Source: Nymphaea colorata
Taxonomy: Eukaryota > Streptophyta > Magnoliopsida > Nymphaeales > Nymphaeaceae
Reading direction: 5' to 3'
Assembly: GCF_008831285.2 (NCBI RefSeq)
Contig: NC_045142.1
Span: 19,223,354 to 19,287,353, forward strand
Length of the DNA: 64,000 bases
The notes below the pieces were generated by a model. It searched no databases and was not told where the DNA came from. It worked only from the letters and a program-made list of their open reading frames with translations. Made by a program: the position numbers and the translations under genes. Below are positions 1 through 12,500 of the stretch, in pieces. How positions within the stretch are numbered: position 1 is the first letter of the stretch; each line of letters starts with the position of its first letter.

Positions 1-822
1 AGTACAGTATCAAGCCCAAGATCGACTCAATGGGCTCAATAAACTTGTTTCTGCTTGAGATCGACTCAATGGGCTCAATAAACTTGTTTCTGTCTAATTG
101 TTCTCATCTTCTTGTTCGTTAACCTCATTGAGCTCGTTTGAAGGTCATTGAAATGAGCTTAATGAAGCTCGTTAACACAATGAATTTACTTTTTTTTTTC
201 CTGTATAACTTTTTAAAGTTATGATTTGTTTTGATGCCATTGCAAGATAAAGAATAATTTGAAGTCCGTATCTCATTGTAGAGCTCCACATGTCTATTGT
301 CCAAAAACTAATAAAACTGGTACATCCATACATGGATTTTGGATTGAAGTTTAAAATAAATAAGAATTCAACAAACAACTGGTTGAATATCACTACACCA
401 GTTGTTTCTCCAGTAAAAGACATCCATTGCCAGGGGCTTGGGGTCAGCAGAATAGCAAACAAACTTAATTTACATATCTCAGGTAACATATCAAAAACAA
501 ACAAATGAATGAAAAACAGAGAACATATGATGGTACGTGGTAGAGCAACATGCAGTGAAGCTATAAGGGTTGGTAGTTCTCAAGGCAATGCTGAAGAGAA
601 CACCAATGAAATGTACAGAGAGAAGAAGAAGAACCACCTGAACAGCCTACAGAACAGGGGAAAGAGTGTCAAAAGCTGTGTAACACTTGGATTAAAAGAT
701 TGCTCTAGTATTCAAATATTTCCAGCTTCATGCGGGGACTGGAACAACAATCAAACCCATCCCTTTGGAAAAAGAAAACAATTTATCATCCACTAATAAT
801 ATATTCTTTCTAATTCCTTATT
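1..822. other. Non-coding left edge with a 39-bp tandem duplication
   Basis: I see no supported gene here. The short open frames have no recognisable motif. Positions 20-53 and 59-92 are near-identical copies of one sequence (both contain ACTCAATGGGCTCAATAAAC), giving a 39-bp tandem duplication. The rest is ordinary AT-rich sequence, possibly intron or intergenic. Confidence 0.5.
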
Positions 823-830
823 GTTTCAAC

Positions 831-1568
831 CAATGTTATAAAAGGCGTAGCGTATCGCGTATCGGTCGGGCCGACCTATACGCCGTATCGTAACGTATCG
901 TAAACGTAGCGTAACGTATCGTAAAATTAATTTTTTAATTTTAAAAAATATTTAAAAATCAGAAAAAATAGACAAAAATTCTCAAAAATCTGAAAACAAT
1001 GAACAAAAAATCAGAAATCAAGAAAAATAAAAAATGTATTCAAATATAAAAAAGATCATCATACATAAGGAACATTCATGTGTATACTATCAACAACACA
1101 TTCAAAAATAAGAAATCAAATATTCAAATTAACATAATAAGCATCTATCACAATTTTAAACTTGAAAATTTTATAAAATTTGAGGACTTAGAGTCTTAAG
1201 TCTTGGAGTTTTAGGACTTAGATTACATCAGAATTTTATAAGTTCAAACATACAGTTATCATATTTCATGATTCAACGATGATATCTCTCAAATCGATAA
1301 ATCATCGGTTAATTTTTATGAAAATACGCAAAATTTCTCCCTCCTATGTCTATTGGAGTCTTTAAATACAAGAAGAGAGAGAGGAATGAGTGTTTAAACT
1401 TTTAAAAAATAAAGAATTTTATGTTTTCTCCCGTATCGTACGATACGGCCGATACGGGTACGATACGCACGCGTATCGTGTATTGAACATGTATCGTATA
1501 GGTTTCTTCGACCTATACGATCCGTATCGTACGATACGCGTGCGTATCGTACGATACGGATAACATTG
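831..1568. mobile_element. hAT-type miniature inverted-repeat element (CGTATCG family, copy 1)
   Basis: This 738-bp element begins CAATGTTAT and ends with its perfect inverse ATAACATTG. It is flanked by an exact 8-bp direct repeat, GTTTCAAC, at 823-830 and 1569-1576. An 8-bp target duplication and a terminus beginning CA(A/G)NG are characteristic of hAT transposons. Both ends carry dense clusters of CGTATCG and its inverse CGATACG (about 845-930 and 1430-1560), likely subterminal transposase-binding repeats. The centre is AT-rich with no transposase reading frame, so the element would be non-autonomous. The open frame crossing its right end is produced by the repeats and is not a gene. Confidence 0.88.
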
Positions 1569-1576
1569 GTTTCAAC

Positions 1577-3300
1577 TGCTTTTTTAGTCTTCCTCCTCTC
1601 ATTGTGGAGATACAATGTCTCAACATTAATCATACACTGGAAGTTTGAAAGCATGCATCACCCAATTAAGCACCAAAAACCTTCATGGGAGTCATGCAGC
1701 AACAACTTGGTATAAATTAGGCTTAGACTACATAACTACATTATCTGGCATGAAACTGTGAAAGCTGAAAAGATCACGCAACCCAATAAACAGACTAAGA
1801 ATCATTTTCTGAAAGCAAATTCTTAGCATCCATTTAGTGCATATTCCACACTATGCTTTTCTGTTTAAACTTTAGCTTTAAGTGAACTTGGATGAACAAT
1901 CATTTTCTTGAAAACAGAATGGCTCATGATGACATAACGCATACATATACATAAGAGCATAAGAGCTCAGAAGCACATAACCACATAGATAATTTGACCC
2001 AGACATGCATCCAAATTCATAAAGCATCATACGGTAGTAATACAATATTTAAAATAAAAAAATCACTAGACGTGTATGCCTGATCAGAATGACCTCAGGA
2101 GTCAAATAAGCTACTTTTCTGATGCTTTTAATTTCTACAGCATGCATTTGAACGTTAATTAGCACACTATGCTGCCTGTCTCTGATGAAAGGTATTTTTC
2201 TTACAAAATACATATTCAACAAAAAGATTCAGTAAAAAGTAAAGTTCAGCCTTCAAGCCAAATGAAACTAACAAAATGGAACAATTACCTAACCAAAGAG
2301 AACTTAGGGAACTTGAACTAAAAACAGAGAGAAAATAACCACAAGCAATGTGAAGGAAAGAGAACATCAAAAGTCAAGAAATCAGTTTCTTTTATCTGAA
2401 ACGTCTCCCTTAGATAATTCAACCGAGAAAGCAGAATCCTGAAAATGCAGATGCAAAAAGGGCCCTTAACATGGAATGCAACAACCTTAAGTCTTAGCCA
2501 CTACTACTCCACTTAGTCCAAAGTATCACAGAGAAAAACAAAAAGAAAATATTAGCCATTTTCACATTAATATAACAAGGTTAAAACTTAAGCATGTTGA
2601 ATACATGAAGGGGCTAGCCTTGACTTCCTAATACGCTCTATGGGGAAAACACTTTACAGACCAACCTGCTTTGTGAATCTGAAATGGAATCCCAAATATG
2701 ATTATAAGCCTCCCAAAGTGAACAAAATCGATACCATCCTTATCTTTTTTCCATCGACAGACATCGTAACAGTGATGCGCCGATGGGCGATGGTTGCCGG
2801 TGAAAGAGAAAAGGGATCAATACCTTCTTTATTTTTTCCATCGGAAGCCATCGTAAACAGTGACGGGCCCATGGGCAATGGCTGCTGGTGGAATAGAAAA
2901 GGGAGCACGAGGCGGCGAGAGACTCTTCGCAGTTCGTCTACCGCCTACCCCTCATCAGAGAGAGAAAGAGGGAATTTAAGAGAGATACCTGATGCTTCAC
3001 GGAGTGACGACCGACCGGGGATGCTAGAGGAGTCACTGGAGCTGCTAAGCTAAGGACGCCAAACTGGAGGTCGACCGTCAGAGACTCGGGAGCAGCGGCA
3101 GTCAGGGACAACGGGAGTGATGGACTCGAAAGAGGTTGGAGCGACGGGGCGTTTGAGTTCCCGCCGTCAACCCGATGAGTCTTTTTTTCTTTTTAATTTT
3201 TTTTTACTAATTTGAAAATCAGTTTAGTATTAAAAAACGAGTCGATACGAACCAGAAAATCACAACAATTAGAACCATTCGACCGAGTTCAGGGAACTCA
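1577..3300. other. Non-coding interval upstream of the aprataxin gene
   Basis: I recognise no gene. The sequence is AT-rich to about 2.7 kb and then GC-richer to 3.2 kb. An open frame at 2640-3053 (+) has no motif and runs through a local tandem duplication, so I do not call it a gene. The GC-rich part may be a promoter or 5' leader, possibly of a neighbour to the left, but no signal proves that. Confidence 0.4.
2724..2910. repeat. Diverged ~88-bp tandem duplication
   Basis: Two adjacent copies share TTTTTTCCATCG, CATCGTAA, CAGTGA, CGATGG/CCATGG, GCAATGG-like and GAAAAGGGA blocks in the same order. The T-runs start at about 2745 and 2832. The copies differ at many positions, so the duplication is old. 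Confidence 0.7.
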
Positions 3301-3313
3301 AACTCGACGCGGC

Positions 3314-3323
3314 TATATAAATA
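3314..3323 (+). promoter_or_regulatory. Probable TATA box of the aprataxin gene
   Basis: TATATAAATA lies about 270 bp upstream of the proposed start codon at 3595. A transcript starting about 30 bp downstream would have a leader of roughly 250 nt. No experimental support is available from sequence. Confidence 0.5.
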
Positions 3324-3594
3324 AGTCGAGTCATGAACAATGACCCGGCTCGAGCTCTAGTCCAAGCTTGACGAGTCAAGGTTGAGCGTCGTTCCGGCAT
3401 TCTTTTCGGCTCTTTCATTTTTCCCCACTCTCTCTTCCGATCTGGTTCAACTATCCGGGGCCGCAGTATTTTAGCACATCCATGAGATGAATCAAGTGTG
3501 GCGTAAGCGTCGGCCTTGTGCATTGGCTGAAAGAGCCCCAGCCATAATCGCGGTGTGGTTGGCTGCACGGATGTTTGTTTAGACCTTGCCCATA

Positions 3595-6500
3595 ATGGCT
3601 GCAGAGCAATCCGGCGTTTGGCAAGGTTGGTCATGGAATGCCTTCTCGTGCATCTTCTTGATGTTCGCGTTTATGGCCTGCCATTCCGTTCTTTCTTTAT
3701 CATTTTGGTAATTGATGGGGAAGAGATTCTGCAGGAAATTGTGAGGGTGGCAAACCCATCGTCCTGATCCTAGTGGGAGCTCCCGGTAGCGGGAAGTCTA
3801 CCTTCTGCAATAACGTCATGAAGGGTGCTTTGAGGCAATGGGTTCGCGTCTGTCAGGTAAGTACATCCCCTTTTTCTTATTTTTCCTTGTTGCCCATGGT
3901 GGGATTTGGCGGCTCTTCCGACAGGTGGATTTGATCATCTTTATGTTTGTGGGTTTTTCTTGAACTTTCGTGTTTGATGGATTTTGTTGGGTTTTGTTTG
4001 TGGTTAAATGTTTGTTCTTTCATTGAACACTTGAATTCGAGGTCTGCCGTTTCTGCAGAGGCCCAGAGGTTTTATTTCTTTATTGGGCTATCGTCTCTGA
4101 TCGATTTTGGTGTGCTTTCCAAGCTAAGCAGTTGCCCAGTTAGTGGATTAGATGAGGAATAACTATTCTTTGTTCAGAGATGCTACGTGCTACTTATTGA
4201 CCATATGTCCCGAGTTGATGGTGAACTACTAGTTTTTTACTTTATATTGCTGATTGGAACATGCCTGTTGTACGAAAAGCCGTTTACAGTTTTTCCACAA
4301 TATTTTTAAGCAACCTGAGTTTTTTTCCCCAAGCTGTGGATTTAATGGGTCAACTTCATGCGAGCATGCCAATTTCATGGATGTACTATCATCTTTAGAA
4401 CTCCGTGTCCATCATATTTGGCTTCAACAAATTATTGTGGAACTTGGCTGATAGACATGAGTGGCTGATATGGGCTAATAATACATGTGTGGAGACTAAA
4501 AAGGTCTCAAGGATGAAAGTAATGTGCCAAGTCTATCATACGATGCTCTAGCCACTTGTTTCAAAGTCAAACTGTAGAGAGCTTTATTGATCTTACAAAT
4601 ATGATGTGGCTTGGTTTGATCTAGAAAGTCTACTGGTTTTTATGATGAAACTGCCTCTTGGAGACATCCACATAAGAAGGTTGTTTAACACCGAGTTGAT
4701 GAATATCCCAATTATAATGTAGAGCAAGAGACAACATAATTCCACCGACAGTGGGCTTAACAATGGATGAGAAAAGTTCAACAAAGTCAATTTCAAGTAT
4801 TCTATCAAACAATTAGGCAACTAATATAGTTTTTGTCTTTCAAGAGAGCCATTGCTCTTCAATTTTATTTTTAAAAACTCATTTACTTCCGCATGGTTCA
4901 TCTCTTTAGTATGGGGAACCGAAAAGCTAAGGATTGTTAATTGGAAGGGTCTCACTCATAGTGTTGACCCATCCAATGTGTGAAAGAGCAACCTTAAGAG
5001 CCTGTGGTTCACTAGGAATGGAGGGTACCATAAGGGATTGGGCTTAGCAATTCTGGCCTTAAATTAGTCCTATTGACCATGTAATCCATATTCAAACCAG
5101 TACGCACATTTTTCTATAATAGACCCTTCAGTAGTATCTTCATTAATATTTTGACTTGCATCATGCATTTGGTTAGCTTCCTTTGTTGGTCATCAACTCA
5201 TCATAATCATTTTTGCTGATTTGATGATGAGATACTTGAACTGATTTAAGTGTAGGTTCACTAGTCATAAGATGGTTGGAAACATAGTGATTTGCCTTAA
5301 TCATATTACTTAGCCATGATATAATTCACTGTACCAGTGTCCATGAACCATGCCTGATCTGTTCCTCCTGAAACTCTCATAGTGGCCAAAACTTTTGCAA
5401 TATCGTCAGCTTGAAAGGCTTGACTAAAATGGTAACAGTATAAGGTGTTGGTATGTTCCTCCCCTTACAGGGATTCTGATTCTGCTGCTTTTAGTTTCCT
5501 TGTCTTTGATATGATCCATTCTGATTATTTTTGTCATTGTTATCAGCTTGAGTAAAAAAATCACAACCAGTAGAATTAAATTGTTCTCTGTGATTGTTGA
5601 ATCTGAATTTTTGGTTTCTCTCCCACTAAGCAATGAGGGAAATGTTATAAATGACGCACATTAGCAGAATATAATGACCTCATAGTCTCATGGCTTTGGG
5701 GTAAGGCTACGACTGCTTTGTGACTGGGTTTGGTGGTTTCAGCATTGTTGTTACAATACCTCATATCCACTTTTGTGACCATTTGAGATCTATGTCACAC
5801 AAACTCTTCAAAAAAGGAGTTGCACCAGTGTCGACACGAGGCTGGTGCTGGTGCTGATATGGGTGCAGCTCCAACACACACCGCAACTGCATCATTTCTT
5901 ATGCATGTTCAAAATATTTTCTATTTATTTTTTTTTCTTCTCTCTGTCCTTTTTTTATGTACTGTAATAAAAGTAAAAAGAAAGGACAGATTAAGCTAAG
6001 AAACAAACTAAAATTATATACATTATGAATACATATATATATATGTATATATAATAAATGTATTATATACATACACCTCGCTGCACCCTCGCACTGTGCC
6101 GGCACCTGCATCTGCACCCGCGCCCTGCACTCATGTGACATAGTTTGAGATCAAAATGCTTTGTTATGATGAGTAACTGGTTGTGGGTAGGGGGTCGACC
6201 TCCTTGCTGTTGGGTAAGGAATCTGCCCCTTTTGCCTGCACCCACGTCTTGCAGGTTACCTCCACGCATGATAACCGACTGTCTGGCAGCTAACGGCACC
6301 AATGGAGGTCAGGGTAGCATAGGAAAAGGTACCCAAGGCGTCAATGCTTCTTCACATGGTCCCTAGGAATAGGATAGTCGATGTTGAACACTATGAACAA
6401 CAAAAGAAAGGCGTTTTTTTGGCTATTTCACCTGTCATCGGTAAGATGATTTGAATCTCCAGTTGAAGCTGCTCACTTCCAGCATTGGGCATACCTCTCC

Positions 6501-9500
6501 ATGGGTTTCTAACATCAGTTCTGTGCAAATGACCATCTTCAGTTGGTACGCGCAATGTAACATCCAGCTTCTTAGCATCAGAAACAGTTTATGAGTTACA
6601 ATTTTTGCCCTAAAAGTTCTTGAACCCTACTGTGTTTCTGTGTGAGTATTGCTAAGACATTACATCAGAATTTGAAACTAATAATACATATAAAAAGTGT
6701 ACAACTTAGAACCAGATGGAAAATGGATGTCTGATGGTTACAAAATTTGCAGTCAAACTAGAGTTTAAGACTCTAAAATAGTTCAAGACCTAGTAAGAGG
6801 GGGTATTATGGTCATTGGTCAGTGGCAAACTTGTAATTTTCAACCATGACCAGGGGTAGATTAGTAATTGGCTAATCAAGATTAAATTATGGTAATCATG
6901 ATTAAGTTTAGTTACTGATAGTTTAAGAGCTTAAGTACCCAATTAATGAGGGATTAGATCTCTTAAACTAAGATTAGACATTAAGCTAAACCTGAAACTA
7001 ATCATTTAAATCTAATTAAACAAAATATATTATTGTTTTTTCTAAACCTCCTCAAGATAGGATAATATAAAGTATAATACATTGTCACAGAAAACGCGTA
7101 TTAATAAAAAAAAAAACGCGTTAAATTCACCAAAAAGCAGTCCTGCGAATTAAACGGCAATTAGACACATTAAAAAAAAACATTAAAAAATAAAAAATAC
7201 GTATTATACCCGTTTTTTATGTTTTTTAAACTATCGCACAATTTTTTTTTAAAGTGCGAGATGTATTTTAAAATAATGGCACCGCATGTAATATTGAAGA
7301 AAAGTTGGTTTATTTTAAACTTGATCACCCCTTTTAATGACAAAAATGTACTTTTAGGTAGAAAAAGAGGGCTTAGGTTAAAATCGAAATCCTCATTCTC
7401 GTTTTCTCATTCGGATGGAACTTGAAAGTGGACTTTGAAGTTGAGAGGAGAGTCGCCGGACGGATGAACGCTGAGAGGGGTCGACGGGAGTCGCCGGAGG
7501 CTAACGGGAGTCGAGTATCGACAGTTGTCACATGGGTGCGGGTACGGTACGGGTACGGGTATGGCGATTTTGTAAATTATGGGTACGCGGATACGGCAAA
7601 TTTTTAAATTCTAAAAAATGATCAAATAAAAAAAAACATTAATAGTCTTATAATCTACAAAAAATCTCAAAATTAAAGAAAAATGAGAGGAAAATATAGA
7701 ATCTTATTGGAAGGGAAATATAAAAGAAGGAAAATAAAAAATTAGAGAAAAAATTAAGTTTGAAAATATAATTTTAAAAATTTTAAAATGCAGCCGTACC
7801 CGTACCCGTGTCACCGTACCCACTTACCCGACACGGGTACCTGAGCAAAACAGACATACCTGTGTCACACAGATCGACGGGAGTCGCCGGAGGCTGACGG
7901 TAATCGCCAGAGGCTGATGAGAGTCAAGCATCAACGGTTTGTCTCTTCATTTTATGGGACCTAAGCTAGCTTGTTATAAACTTATAATCTGTTTGTTGGT
8001 TAGTCGAGCATCAATGGTGTTGGGACGTAAGTTAGCTCTTTTTTATACTTTTATTATGTTAGAAACTTAGAATCGTGCAGTAATAGGCTGTAACAGCTAG
8101 GAAAAGTAATTGTGCAGTGTTCAGCTCTGTTTTATTCATCTTTATCTTTTTTTGCAAGCTGTAACATGATTTCAGCTGTAGATTTATAGATAATTAGATA
8201 TATATACTTCATAATTGCAAGTCCTTTGAACGAAGTTCTTTAATTCTTTCTTAATTTGTTAACTTGTTGAATGGTTTAGGTGGTGTATTTTTAATCATCC
8301 CTAAAGGCAAAGATATATTCTGGAAACATGGAGAATTAAATGAAGAATGAAAATTGGTTTGCAATTTTTGTGGAGAACAATATGCAGGAGAAATCACCCT
8401 GGTTAAGTATCATTTATCAGGCCTTCAATGTCATGATGTTGTCATATGTCAGAATTTGCTAGAAAGTATCAAACAAATGGCACTAAACGCTTGTCAAGAT
8501 ATTAACGAGAGGCCTACAAAAAAGGGAAAAATGCAAAGCTACCTAATAAGTTCAAGTGGAAGTGGAGCATACTTAGGTTCTTCCAGTTCAAACTCATTTA
8601 CTAAAGGATGAGGACAACACCAAACAATTTCAATCATGTTCAAAAAACAAGAAAAAGATGATATTGATAGGCTCCTTTTTAAAGCTATGACTATGAACAA
8701 TCTACCAATCAACTTACTTCAATCGAATGATTTTAAGAATTTTGTTGTTGCTGTTTCACAGCATGGCCCAGGATATTTCCCACCAAGTAGTGAAACAGCG
8801 AGAAGTCTACTAGATGATGCAAGGAAAGAGGTTGAAGCATATATTGAAGAAACAAAAGCTACATGGGCACAATTTAGGTGTACTATTATGTCAAATATTT
8901 AGAAGGATACAATAGAAGCAGATCATACATAAATTTGTTGGTAAGTTGTCCAATAGGTACGATATTTTGGTTGTAGAAGGTTCCTAAAAGTGCATAACTT
9001 ATAACTGAATTTTTATCTTCAGCTATTGAAGAAATGGGGCCAAAAAATGTTATATAGATTATGACAGACAATGGAAGCAATTACAAAAAGGCAAAACTTG
9101 TCCTTGAAGAAAGGTATTCAAATATTTTTACTACATCATGTGCTGCTCATTGCATTGATTTAATGCTTGAAGATATTGATACTTTGGAAAATGTAGCATC
9201 TAACATGACAAAAGCTAGACAAATTGTCAAATTCATATACAATAAGCAGCAAGCTTTAGATATAATGAGAATTTACACAAAGGGAAAAGAGTTGAAAAGG
9301 TCAAGTGCAACAAGGTTTGCTTCTCATTTCATTTGTTTACATTCTATTTTAAAACAAGAAGAAAATTTGAGGTTTATGCTTGCCTCCAATGGTTGGAGCC
9401 TTGTAGAAGAAGAAGTGGAAAAAGATCATCCAAGAGAGATTACATATCTTATTCAAAATGAAGATTTTTGGAATATGGGAAAAGAATTAATCATGTTTGT

Positions 9501-12500
9501 TGAACCGTTGGTGAAAGTATTGAAAATGGTAGATGGAGAAGGAGCCACTATGGGATATTTGTATGAGGCACTTGATAGAGCTAAAGAAGTTGTAAAGACT
9601 GCAAGTAAGGACAACAAGGAAAAATATATGCCATATTGAAAAATAATTAATAGGAGATGAAATCGTAACTTGCGCAATCCAATACATGCTACAACTGCTT
9701 TTTTAAGTCCTCATTTATTTTGGAATAAAATGGAAAAAATGGATGAAGAAGTTCATGAGGGTTTGGACATAGTGACAAAAAAACTTGTTCGTCGTGAAGA
9801 TTATTCTGAACTAGCTAATGAGTTGGTCAAATATCATAATAAAAATCCTACATTGTTTAGCGGGGGATTAGCCATGACTGTTATTCATACTGCGCATCTA
9901 CGTGTCTCAGACTCTCATTTTATTGGTTTTTCTTTCTATGTTTTCAACATTGATGATTGGTTATGCACTTATAATTTTAAATTTTGTTTTGTTTTTTAAT
10001 TATGTTAGGGATTTAGTGGGAGATGTTCGGTTCTTTTGTTCTTGTGTTTCAAGGTATAGCAATCAAAATTTTAAGCCAATGTTGTAAAAAGCGTATCGTA
10101 AGCCGTATCGGTCTGGCTTTAAGATACGCTGTATCGTAACATATCGTATTTAAAAAAAAATCAGAAAAAATATAAGAAATTCTCAAAAAATAATAAAAAA
10201 TCAATAAAAATTACCGTATCGTACAGAATCGTAACCATATCGTAATGTATCATAACCGTATCGTACGTATCGTAACCGTATCGTAGCCGTATCGTATCGC
10301 ATTGTACGATACGGCCCCGCATCGTATCGCATTTTTGAAACGCGACGATACGTATGTATCGTATCGCATTTTTGAAACGCGACGATACGTATTGTACGAT
10401 ACGGCCCCGTATCGTACGATACGGCCCCGTATCGTACGATACGGCCCCGTATCGTACGATACGGCCCCGTATCGTACGATACGTACAACACTGCATGCAG
10501 TGCATCAGCCTGTGAAAGAAATTGGAGTGCATTTGATGCTGCTAACACGAAGAAAAGAAACAATCTTGCTCCATCAAGATTAACAAATTTGGTCTGAAGA
10601 AGAAAATTTAAATATTGATATGGCAAACTTATCTTAAGATTCAGAAGACGAAAATATTGATGAAAGTGAAAGACAAAGAACTTCAAGGTGTACAAGAAAT
10701 GAAGAAAATGACTCCACTTCTTGGGATGAAGACTAGGACATGTTTTTTTCATTTTCTAAGTGAATAATGACTTCATTTGTGTTATAAAGCCATGAAGGCA
10801 ATAAACTTTTGTTAGTTATGTATTTGACAGACTGTTAGTTTTTATTTTCTAATTTTAATTTGTTGCTTATTTAGTCATTTTTCAATGTTTTTTTAATTTC
10901 TCATTTATTTTATTTTTATATAATTGTCAGGATTTTTTATTTATTTTTTAAGGATTTGCTGAGATTTTCCCAAGATATTCTCGAGATATACAACTTTGCT
11001 GTATTATACCCGAGAAATTCCTCGCCGTATAATACTTTACACGCTTTTTGTGACAATGGTATAATATAATAAATGATATATTAATGATTTTTTTCATTTT
11101 ATTATTTTTGAGAATATAAAATTGGTCGTACCCGCGTACCCACAATTTTCAAAATTGTTGTATCCGAACCCGTACCGCCATACCCAAACCCGTACCGTAC
11201 CCGCACCCATGTGACATAGTTGAGACAATTATAATTGATATCAGGATCATATATTAACAAGAGGAAACAGGAAAAACAAAATTCTGCTGGCCTCTGTAAG
11301 CCTAAGTCCTCCATGTTTAGTTACACTTTTGTCTCTTATTGTCTGCACTCTGCAGCATTCTTTCCACCAGTCAGTTTCTGGTCCTATGCTGGATTTTTAG
11401 GTGAGGAATGTCTAATGTGGTAAGTTTTGATTCCCTTTCAAAGACATATATCTTCAAATCTAGTTCACCATCTTGTTAAAGTTTGTTTCTTTTCTTGTTT
11501 GATGTAATATTAAAAACCTATTGCCTCGAGACCTGACTCATCCGTTCTTGACTCATGACTTGGTGGGTAAAGCCGATGACTCAAGTATAGATATACACCA
11601 AATTATTTCCAACTCTATTGAAGTAGTGAGTATGGTTCGATCCACAGGGAACATGATTAAAGATATGAAATAACTCCCACACTTAACTTTATTCATCAAC
11701 TAGTGTGTATCCTAATAGAATAAATCAAAGTAACTCTTACAAATCAAAACATCAAAGATAGGTCCATACACTAGAAAATCAAAGATAATCCTAAGCTACT
11801 TCTTCTTAATGACCCCATGCTAATGTTTCATGCACTAGTTGTGCACCACGCATGCCAGAGCATCAACAAAGCCTGAAGAATAAAGAAAGTAATGTTAGTT
11901 AGGGCATAACCTAGGTCAATAAAAAACAAAATAATAACAAATGCTATAAATTTCTTTCTAAACCATCACTAAACTTTCCTAATCCTAAGTATAAAGAAAT
12001 GAACTAGCACTAACACATACTATCAATGAAAAAGGTGCCATATGATAGCTGACACTTCGAGGAATCAACCCAGAATATGCATGAGAATTGCCATAAAAAG
12101 AACGTAAAGTTATTAATTATATGATATGATGCATGATTCATACATAAACCATACATATCAACATGCATAGCATATGATGGTATCCATGTATATGCATGTT
12201 TCTACATGTATTTCTATGCATAAAATATGTTAAATGGCATGCGTGAATCCCTAACTAATAATGGTATAATGATGTGAGATGATGTCACCTACTATATGCA
12301 TGAGGATGGCATATGTGTGTTTAATATGATATGTCTAACATGGAATGGCATGCTTATGAATGCATTTATATGTATATGCATGCACATGGAATAAGATGGA
12401 TGAATGATGTTATGTATATGACATGGTGCGATGACATGTCATGCCATGCTCACATGATCGGAATATGAGATATTGAGATGTATGTATGTTATATGTGATG

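Noticed and set aside
2640-3053. 137-residue open frame on the + strand
   Set aside because: Runs through a local tandem duplication, has no recognisable motif and lacks splice or promoter support.
3555-3767. Using the MVGCTDVCLDLAHNG frame as the aprataxin start
   Set aside because: This frame is not the Walker A frame. The ATG at 3595 with a 109-bp intron joins in phase to the P-loop exon and gives a plausible N-terminus.
10161-10752. RYDTAPYRTIRG-type repetitive proteins from both strands
   Set aside because: Produced by the CGTATCGTACGATACGG palindromic repeats of a miniature transposon, with no gene signals.
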